Source: JAAAOH01 sp041686235 (GTDB lineage: Bacteria; Spirochaetota; Spirochaetia; DSM-27196; PWMO01). Taken from it: a stretch of DNA of 19,807 nucleotides. Positions 14,625 through 19,807 of this stretch are shown piece by piece. The stretch is taken from the NCBI GenBank assembly GCA_041686235.1, contig JAWLED010000052.1, forward strand, positions 1 through 19,807, in the 5' to 3' direction. Every line of letters begins with the position of its first letter. The stretch's first letter is position 1. The notes below the pieces were generated by a model. That model saw only the letters and a list, made by a program, of their open reading frames with translations, ran no database searches and was not told where the DNA came from. The translations under genes were made by a program, and so were the position numbers.

Positions 14625-14640
14625 CTTGCGTGCTGCAAGT
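14624..14640. repeat. Inverted repeat just upstream of the hsp20 -24 element
   Basis: ACTTGC (14624-14629), spacer GTGCT and GCAAGT (14635-14640) form a perfect dyad that abuts the -24 element. It may bind a regulator; nothing in the sequence says which. Confidence 0.4.
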
Positions 14641-14685
14641 CTCCGTCGTGACGGCATTTATACGCCGGTTTCTCAGGCGAATATG

Positions 14686-14709
14686 CACGTGGCAAACACG
14701 TGTGGCAAA
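14686..14709. promoter_or_regulatory. Candidate upstream activator sites for the hsp20 promoter
   Basis: Two CACGTG palindromes (14686-14691 and 14697-14702) are 11 bp apart, one helical turn. Each is followed by a GTGGCAAA copy (14689-14696 and 14702-14709). The pair lies about 90-110 bp upstream of the predicted hsp20 start site, the usual distance for sigma-54 enhancer-binding proteins. The site could also serve the divergent parA-like gene about 130-150 bp to the right. Binding is inferred only. Confidence 0.4.
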
Positions 14710-14798
14710 TCGGTAACACAGCGGGTAAAACGCGACCACCGGGGTGTAGCTATACGACACACTACGGGGGGAACTCGCATGTGGTGCTGTATCAGTTC

Positions 14799-14827
14799 TT
14801 GTCATCTCGGCCTCAACATACTACTCT
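14799..14827 (+). promoter_or_regulatory. Promoter of the ParA-like gene
   Basis: TTGTCA (14799-14804), a 17-bp spacer and TACTCT (14822-14827) give a fair -35 and a weak -10. The start site would fall near 14834, about 3 nt before ATG 14837, so the mRNA would be virtually leaderless. The 292-bp gap between hsp20 and this gene otherwise holds the sigma-54 promoter, the inverted repeat and the activator-like repeats. Confidence 0.4.
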
Positions 14828-14836
14828 TTGCCACGT

Positions 14837-16492
14837 ATGGAACGGCTCAGGCACTCGGTCGCCGTCGCTTCGGGAAAGGGCGGCGTGGGAAAATCAACAA
14901 CCGCCCTCAATCTCGCCGTTCAGTACGCGAAGAGCGGCCTTCGCGTTGCACTTGCCGACCTCGACCCGCTTTCCAACCTCACGACAATACTCGACGTGCC
15001 TGATACTCGGTTCGATTACACCGTTGAAGAGGTGCGGCGAAGAGGCCTCGATGTGTCTCGCTTTTCCTATCGGGTCTTCGATCGGCTGGACCTGCTGTTC
15101 CCGCGTCCGAGCGAACGGAGCGAAGAAAGTGTTGCCATGCGCACCCTGCTGTTCAAACACCTAAAAGACCAGATCGAGTCGCGCTACGACATCGTGCTCC
15201 TCGACATGCCGGCGGGTATCGACCACGAAGAGAACCTGGCTTTTCTGCCGCTGGTGGAAACCATCGTGGTGGTGGTGCAGCCCGAGCCGACCTCCCACGT
15301 GTCCGCCGGCGGTTACATCCGCGCGGCTCTCAACGTAGCGCCGCGGACGCCGATCCTTTTGTGGCACAATAAGTACAGCTCGTTGCAGGAGGGCGCATTC
15401 GACCCGCGGGCGGTCATCTCCAACTACAACCGGTATAGCGACCCGGCGAATCGAATCGATACCGAAGAAGCGTTACGAATTATCGATATTGCCTTCGTAC
15501 CGCATGACCCCTCGCTGGACTTACTGCAGACACGGTTTTCCTTTGAGGCCACGCTCTACCATCGAATGCTCGGGATGCTCGACATGATCGTGGAGGAGCT
15601 TACACCGCCGCCGTTCGGCGTACGTGGTGAATACTCGCCGACTCGGCGGTTGTTGAGAACCCAGGTGCTTCGCGATGGGGCGAACCTCGAGACCGAAGCT
15701 ACGGTGCAACGGCTCGAGGCGTATTTGGCGGAGTTGCAGGCTGCAGGGATTGCCGGCGCGGGTGCTGCCGACAACCACGACAGTCCCGGCGAAGGGACCG
15801 CCGGCGCCGGCGTGCGCATCCTCACCGAGGCGGAGCGAGACGGGCTCGTCGAATACGTGGAACGCCTCTCAGCCGATACAACTCGGGCGGCGGCGGTGCG
15901 TGCGAGAGATTTGCTCAAAGAAATCCTCGCCTCGTGGTCGGAGGAAACCGGCGGTCGGCGGAGGGCCAAGGGCCGGGCGCTGGAAAAGCGTGTTTTGGCG
16001 GCGCTCTCGGCCCTATCCGGCGATGAGCGACGGTCTCGTCCTGCATTGCGTAACGCGGCGGGGTGTTTGCTCCTCTACGTTTCGGTGCAAAAGCTCCTTG
16101 CCTTTGAAAAGATTCGCACGTTGTTGAGCGGCTTTGTTCCCGTTCGCCGCGACGAGCAGGGACGATTAGTACGCAACCGATACCGCCAGATTCGCTCGCT
16201 CATCGAGCATGATGAGCAGTACCATCGGCGTTTCTTTCAATTGGTCAAGCGCTTTTTCCCGTTGGTACTTCAACAGACGAGCCGCGTCATTGAGTCCAAC
16301 GCTTTGCAGCCGGTGGTGCTCCGAAGGCAAAACGGTGAGGTGCATCGCAGCGCCTACTTGAAGCTGCTTACGAGTTGGATGCACGATACGGCAAACAGCG
16401 GCCTGGGCATTAGTGTAGGACTCGCACACACGACCGCTGCGCGTTCGATCCAAGAGGGCGCGAAAGCGCTTACGCAAAGCTTTGAATCTTGA
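14837..16492 (+). CDS. ParA/MinD-like ATPase with long uncharacterised C-terminal domain
   Basis: This 551-residue protein begins with a ParA/MinD (SIMIBI) ATPase. The deviant Walker A GKGGVGKS is at 13-20, with both signature lysines K14 and K19. The switch I-like DLDPLSN starts at D41, and Walker B is LLDMPAG with D123. VVVQPEPTSHVSAGGY resembles the strand after Walker B in MinD-like proteins. The ATPase domain ends near residue 260. The remaining 290 or so residues are charged, mainly helical and unlike the short membrane-targeting tail of MinD; I do not recognise them. Such ATPases normally dimerise on ATP and position a cargo on DNA or membrane. ATG 14837 is chosen over TTG 14828 because the TTG directly follows the -10 element. 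The gene ends 73 bp before the AAA+ gene, which has its own promoter. No parB-like gene or parS site is visible, so plasmid or chromosome partition is not indicated. Confidence 0.75.
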   Translation: MERLRHSVAVASGKGGVGKSTTALNLAVQYAKSGLRVALADLDPLSNLTTILDVPDTRFDYTVEEVRRRGLDVSRFSYRVFDRLDLLFPRPSERSEESVAMRTLLFKHLKDQIESRYDIVLLDMPAGIDHEENLAFLPLVETIVVVVQPEPTSHVSAGGYIRAALNVAPRTPILLWHNKYSSLQEGAFDPRAVISNYNRYSDPANRIDTEEALRIIDIAFVPHDPSLDLLQTRFSFEATLYHRMLGMLDMIVEELTPPPFGVRGEYSPTRRLLRTQVLRDGANLETEATVQRLEAYLAELQAAGIAGAGAADNHDSPGEGTAGAGVRILTEAERDGLVEYVERLSADTTRAAAVRARDLLKEILASWSEETGGRRRAKGRALEKRVLAALSALSGDERRSRPALRNAAGCLLLYVSVQKLLAFEKIRTLLSGFVPVRRDEQGRLVRNRYRQIRSLIEHDEQYHRRFFQLVKRFFPLVLQQTSRVIESNALQPVVLRRQNGEVHRSAYLKLLTSWMHDTANSGLGISVGLAHTTAARSIQEGAKALTQSFES

Positions 16493-16502
16493 CCCGAAGT
16501 TG

Positions 16503-16531
16503 TTGGCGATGGGCCGGCTATGGTCTATAAT
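16503..16531 (+). promoter_or_regulatory. Strong promoter of the PH-TerB-AAA+ gene
   Basis: TTGGCG (16503-16508), a 17-bp spacer and a perfect TATAAT (16526-16531) form the best sigma-70-like promoter in the window. Transcription would start near 16538, leaving a leader of about 28 nt with a strong Shine-Dalgarno sequence (GGGAGGGG, 16548-16555). Confidence 0.8.
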
Positions 16532-16565
16532 GCGTGTAACGGTCGCTGGGAGGGGATCGGACTGA

Positions 16566-18485
16566 ATGCCACTTCAGCAGGAAATCGAGACCCAGCTTGG
16601 ACAAATCCGAAACTGGGGCGGCGTCTCCTTTAAGAAAAATATCCTCAGCACACTCAATCAAGTTCTCGATGAAGACGAGCTTGTCGGCGATTTACTGGAA
16701 GGCTTTTACAGCGGGGACCATATTGCGGCCTCCGGCTCGGGTGCTCCGGGTATCCTCTGCTTAACCGATCGGCGCGTTCTCTTTTTGATGAACGGCGGAA
16801 CCGGCTCGTCCGCCGACCGAATTTCATTCGAAGAGCTCACCGCCGTCGCGGTTCGTCGAAGCGATCAGAGTGTGAAGATCACCCTCCAGCGAGGAAACGG
16901 GTCGAGCGTGCTCACTTCAACCAAACGGGGAGGGCAAGCGGATTCGTTCCTCGAAAGTGTTCGCAACCGCATCGGTGGTGACCTCGTGCACGTGGAAGAC
17001 CTTCGTTCGCGGTCGCCCGAGGAGGAGGGCCGGCAGGGCTCACAGAAGCTGTCTAACCTCAACTTTCTGCACAAAGAGGCGCAGCGCATTATTCGCGCCG
17101 TCAATCAGTACAAACAGTTCAACAACGAGCCGGCATTCCTGCAGCAGCTCATAGATGATCTATTCGTCATCGCCTACCGCTGTGTGGGCACCTCGAAAGA
17201 GGTCCCCGAGGAGACGCGGCTGTTCGTGCTGATGGTGCTCATGTACCTCCGCCAACGCCTCGTGAGCGACCGGGACGTCATCGTCGATATTTTCCGCTAC
17301 GAATCGCTTCCGCTGCACCAGCGCCGGAACATCCTCGAATACTGGGACTTGTTTCACAACGAAATCAAGAAGATGAAAGGGGTGCCGAATACCCGCTCTT
17401 TGAAGTCCTTGTCGTATCTAAAGTCCTACGACAAAAAGGAAGAGAGCTCTCATTTCGATAAGCTGGCTTCGGTGTTCTTTAGTTTTGCGCAAACGGCGAT
17501 TAAAGCGGACGGCAATGTTTCGGACGCGGATTCCAAGCAAATCAAGAGCATCCGAAAGCTCATCTATGGAGAGCAAGCCGACGCCTCGGGAGCTTCGGCG
17601 GGAGTAGCCGAGCGCGCATCCGCCGAGCAGGGGCTTACGATCACCGAGGCGGAGGCGGAAAACCTCGAAGAGGTCATGGAGAAGATCCATGGGCTCATCG
17701 GCATGCAGAAGGTCAAAGGGCAGATCGAGACCTTTGTAAACCTCATCAAAGTCCACAAGGAGCGAGAACGCCGCGGGCTTCCGGTTACCCCGTTCTCTAA
17801 ACACGCGGTGTTCTACGGTCCCCCGGGAACCGGTAAAACGACCATAGCTCGGTATCTCGGCAAGGTCTACAAATCCTTGGGACTTCTCGAGCATGGGCAC
17901 ATGGTGGAGACCGACCGCGCCGGTCTTGTGGCGGGATACGTTGGGCAGACGGCGATCCAGACGGACGCCGCCGTTCAAGAGGCGCTCGACGGGGTGCTTT
18001 TCATCGATGAGGCCTACACACTCAGCGGACGAGGGGTTGGATCGGACTTCGGCCAAGAGGCAATCGACACGCTGCTCAAACGCATGGAGGATTACCGCGA
18101 TCGACTCGTGGTAATCGTGGCCGGATATCCCGACGAGATGCAGGAGTTCATCGACAGCAACCCCGGGCTGCAGTCACGGTTTAGCCGGTATTTCTATTTC
18201 GACCACTACACGCCGCAGGAGCTGGTGCAAATTTTCAACATTTTTGCCGACGATTCGTCCTTTACCCTTACTCAGGGCGCACGCCGGCAACTCCTTCACG
18301 TGATAACGCATTTTCACCAGAGGCGGGGCCGAAGCTTCGGAAACGGACGTTTCGTGCGAAACCTCTTTGAGCGGATCGTCGAGAAACAGGCGAATCGCAT
18401 TTCCAAGGTTACACCGCTGACCGACGACGTGCTCTGCGCCATTACCAAGCGCGATATTCCACGCATGGAAGAGTTTGACCATTAG
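16566..18485 (+). CDS. PH-like / TerB-like / AAA+ (CbbX/SpoVK-type) three-domain protein
   Basis: This 639-residue protein has three parts. Residues about 45-135 look like a bacterial PH (YokE-type) domain, with GILCLTDRRVLFLM from residue 62 and DRISFEELTAV, a fold often used at membranes or for ligands. Residues about 160-335 are helical and end with ADGNVSDAD at 314-322, the acidic signature of TerB-like domains. Residues about 370-635 are a CbbX/SpoVK-type AAA+ module: Walker A GPPGTGKT 418-425, the GYVGQTA pore-loop-like motif, Walker B GVLFIDEA 476-483, AGYPDEM (sensor 1), NPGLQSRF from 532 with the arginine finger, and GNGRFVRN from 592 (sensor 2). It should be a hexameric remodelling ATPase. 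ATG 16566 follows a strong Shine-Dalgarno sequence. Its neighbour is the ParA-like gene; neither Rubisco nor spore genes are nearby, so the CbbX and SpoVK roles do not apply. Target unknown. Confidence 0.85.
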   Translation: MPLQQEIETQLGQIRNWGGVSFKKNILSTLNQVLDEDELVGDLLEGFYSGDHIAASGSGAPGILCLTDRRVLFLMNGGTGSSADRISFEELTAVAVRRSDQSVKITLQRGNGSSVLTSTKRGGQADSFLESVRNRIGGDLVHVEDLRSRSPEEEGRQGSQKLSNLNFLHKEAQRIIRAVNQYKQFNNEPAFLQQLIDDLFVIAYRCVGTSKEVPEETRLFVLMVLMYLRQRLVSDRDVIVDIFRYESLPLHQRRNILEYWDLFHNEIKKMKGVPNTRSLKSLSYLKSYDKKEESSHFDKLASVFFSFAQTAIKADGNVSDADSKQIKSIRKLIYGEQADASGASAGVAERASAEQGLTITEAEAENLEEVMEKIHGLIGMQKVKGQIETFVNLIKVHKERERRGLPVTPFSKHAVFYGPPGTGKTTIARYLGKVYKSLGLLEHGHMVETDRAGLVAGYVGQTAIQTDAAVQEALDGVLFIDEAYTLSGRGVGSDFGQEAIDTLLKRMEDYRDRLVVIVAGYPDEMQEFIDSNPGLQSRFSRYFYFDHYTPQELVQIFNIFADDSSFTLTQGARRQLLHVITHFHQRRGRSFGNGRFVRNLFERIVEKQANRISKVTPLTDDVLCAITKRDIPRMEEFDH

Positions 18486-18528
18486 GCGAGTCACGCTCGC
18501 GCGGGTGCGCGGGCCGGGCGGCCCTCAA

Positions 18529-18568
18529 CGGCCCCCGTGCAAGGCGGGGCGGCTCCGCCTGGGGGCCG
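18529..18568. terminator. Branched GC-rich stem-loop after the AAA+ gene
   Basis: CGGCCCCC (18529-18536) pairs perfectly with GGGGGCCG (18561-18568). Inside, AGGCGG (18542-18547) pairs with CCGCCT (18555-18560). The structure starts 43 bp after the AAA+ stop and ends before the ligase promoter. There is no T-tract, so it may be a rho-assisted terminator, an mRNA 3'-end stabiliser or a REP-like element. Confidence 0.45.
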
Positions 18569-18584
18569 CCGGGCTGCGGATATC

Positions 18585-18613
18585 TTGATTATCACACAAT
18601 AAGCCCATACACT
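18585..18613 (+). promoter_or_regulatory. Promoter of the acyl-CoA ligase gene
   Basis: TTGATT (18585-18590), a 17-bp spacer and TACACT (18608-18613) lie 7 nt before the ATG at 18621. There is no Shine-Dalgarno sequence in between, so the mRNA should be leaderless. Confidence 0.55.
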
Positions 18614-18620
18614 TCCCGTC

Positions 18621-19807
18621 ATGAAGCGCACCGTTTTGGAAATGCTCGAGAAGGCGGCCGAAGAGTTCCGGGATACACCATATGTGTGGAATAAGACCGA
18701 CGAGGGGTGGTCATCGCTTACTTTCGGCGAGTTTCGCGAGGTAGCACGCAGCCTTGCCGCCGGGCTTCGCTCGGCCGGTCTTCGCCCCGGGGACAAGGTT
18801 ACCATTCTTTCAGAGGGCCGCCAGGAGTGGGTTGCCGCTGAGTTTGCGGTGCTTTTTGCCGGCGGCATTTCCGTTCCCCTTTCCATAAAGCTGCTTCCCG
18901 AAGAGCTCCCCTTTCGGATCAACCACTCCGAGAGCAGGTTCGTCGTATGCTCTCAGAACACCGCCGCCAAGCTCGCCTCAGTCCTCGATACGCTCGATAA
19001 GAAAGTGCGCGTCCTATACCTCGACGACGACGACGAGGAGGACATGCGCCGGCTCGAGCAAGAGCACAAGCTGAAGCGCGGAAAACGCCTCTTCGGCTAT
19101 ACGGAATTGCTCGAGGAGGGCCGGGGGAAATTGCCTGAGCTCGAGGGCGAGCTCTCGGCCATCGCGGAGAACGTGTCCGAGGACGATGTGGTAACGATAT
19201 CGTATACCTCGGGAACGACCGGCAACCCAAAAGGGATCATGCTCACGCACAAGAATTACTACGTCAACGTGCACGACTCCGTAGAGCTGTTTAATGTGCC
19301 TCGCGCCGGCTACAAAACGCTTCTCATTCTTCCCTGCGACCACTCGTTTGCGCACACGGTTGGACTCTACGCGGCGCTTCCGAGAGCCATTGGGATCTAT
19401 TTTGTGGATGCGCGCGGCGGCGGCATGGCGACGATTCGAAACATCCCCGCCAACCTCGGCGAAACGAACCCGGTGTTTCTGTTGACCGTGCCCGCGCTCA
19501 CCGGAAACTTCATGAAGAAGATTCGCGCGGGCGTCTCCGCCAAGGGCGGGATTGCAAAGAAGCTTTTCGAGGTCGGCCTTCGCGCCGGAGTCGCCTATTA
19601 CGGCGATGTACACAATCGTCCTTCTTTTCTGACGCGAGCGAAAAACGTACTTCCGTACAAGCTCGCGGACCGCATTGTGTTTCGAAAAGTCAGGGAGACC
19701 TTTGGTAAGGAAATACAGTTCTGCGTCGGCGGCGGGGCGCTGCTCGACAGAAAGCAACAGGAGTTTTTCAACGCAATCGGGGTGCCGATCTATCAAGGCT
19801 ACGGTCT
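18621..19807 (+). CDS. Long-chain fatty-acid-CoA ligase (AMP-forming), 3' end cut by window
   Basis: The first 395 codons of an ANL-superfamily AMP-forming acyl-CoA ligase are present; family members are usually around 600 residues, so about one third is missing beyond the edge. The enzyme adenylates a fatty acid with ATP and transfers it to CoA. The core P-loop motif YTSGTTGNPKGIMLTH starts at residue 195. CDHSFAHTVGLYAAL and FLLTVPALTGNFMKKI follow, and the sequence ends in the region of the conserved GGGALLD and GVPIYQGYG motifs. The N-terminal text (LSIKLLPEELPFRINHSES) is of the kind I associate with spirochaetal ligases. The start is ATG 18621, 7 nt after a -10 element. It could activate exogenous or recycled fatty acids, and could supply acyl-CoA to the YghO-like acyltransferase far upstream, but nothing in the sequence links the two. 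Confidence 0.9.
   Translation, partial: MKRTVLEMLEKAAEEFRDTPYVWNKTDEGWSSLTFGEFREVARSLAAGLRSAGLRPGDKVTILSEGRQEWVAAEFAVLFAGGISVPLSIKLLPEELPFRINHSESRFVVCSQNTAAKLASVLDTLDKKVRVLYLDDDDEEDMRRLEQEHKLKRGKRLFGYTELLEEGRGKLPELEGELSAIAENVSEDDVVTISYTSGTTGNPKGIMLTHKNYYVNVHDSVELFNVPRAGYKTLLILPCDHSFAHTVGLYAALPRAIGIYFVDARGGGMATIRNIPANLGETNPVFLLTVPALTGNFMKKIRAGVSAKGGIAKKLFEVGLRAGVAYYGDVHNRPSFLTRAKNVLPYKLADRIVFRKVRETFGKEIQFCVGGGALLDRKQQEFFNAIGVPIYQGYG

Noticed and set aside
14536..14805. N-terminal extension of the hsp20 ORF to 14805
   Set aside because: The extension is not Hsp20-like and runs through the sigma-54 promoter. The ATG at 14535 has a strong Shine-Dalgarno sequence.
14626..15164. Plus-strand ORFs overlapping the start of the ParA-like gene (14626-15003 and 14700-15164)
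   Set aside because: They are in other frames from the clear Walker A and Walker B motifs and show no domain of their own.
14799..16492. ParABS partition locus
   Set aside because: No ParB-like gene or parS-like repeat is seen beside the ParA-like gene. The long C-terminal region also argues against a plain partition ATPase.
19014..19796. Minus-strand ORF of 260 residues opposite the ligase
   Set aside because: It is antisense to the conserved YTSGTTGNPKG region and has no recognisable motif.
1..19807. CRISPR arrays, tRNA or rRNA genes, transposases, prophage genes
   Set aside because: No regularly spaced repeats, cloverleaf-like sequences, rRNA cores or mobile-element proteins were recognised by eye in any part of the window.

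Overview
The window reads as a chromosomal segment from a moderately GC-rich, Gram-negative-type bacterium. It is densely coded, with short intergenic gaps and no rRNA, tRNA, CRISPR array, transposase or phage gene that I can see. The partial acyl-CoA ligase at the right end resembles, from memory, the long-chain fatty-acid ligases of spirochaetes. A member of the Spirochaetota is my best guess, at moderate confidence, since no marker gene settles it.\n\nLayout. (1) Positions 71-4616, plus strand: a membrane-anchored putative metallo-aminopeptidase, then a YghO-like GNAT-fold acyltransferase, an extended SDR overlapping it by 4 bp, and a membrane family 2 glycosyltransferase. The acyltransferase/SDR pair resembles the N-acyltransferase and ceramide reductase of bacterial sphingolipid synthesis, so a lipid or glycolipid role is possible. 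(2) Positions 10621-4733, minus strand: lexA-imuA-imuB-dnaE2, a complete SOS mutagenesis cassette. A near-perfect 20-bp dyad, the probable LexA operator, fills the spacer of its promoter. (3) Positions 10702-11823, plus: a Dus-type tRNA-dihydrouridine synthase. It meets a 3'-truncated DUF72 remnant (11825-12043, minus) with a 1-bp gap. (4) Positions 14535-12097, minus: hsp20, a rho-independent terminator, cbpA (class B DnaJ) and a classical SDR. The hsp20 promoter matches the sigma-54 consensus and has paired repeats about 90-110 bp upstream of the predicted start site. (5) Positions 14837-18485, plus: a ParA/MinD-like ATPase with a long uncharacterised C-terminal region, then a PH-like/TerB-like/AAA+ (CbbX/SpoVK-type) protein with its own strong promoter. 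I know no assigned function for this pair, and it is the best candidate for an undescribed system. (6) From 18621 to the edge: an AMP-forming long-chain fatty-acid-CoA ligase, cut by the window.\n\nA second theme is regulatory. At several transcription-unit starts (aminopeptidase, GNAT, lexA, dus, parA-like, ligase) a sigma-70-like promoter lies so close to the start codon that the mRNA would be leaderless or nearly so, and no Shine-Dalgarno sequence is visible. Several operon-internal genes, and the genes whose promoters sit further upstream (imuA, imuB, SDR, cbpA, hsp20, the AAA+ gene), have clear Shine-Dalgarno sequences.
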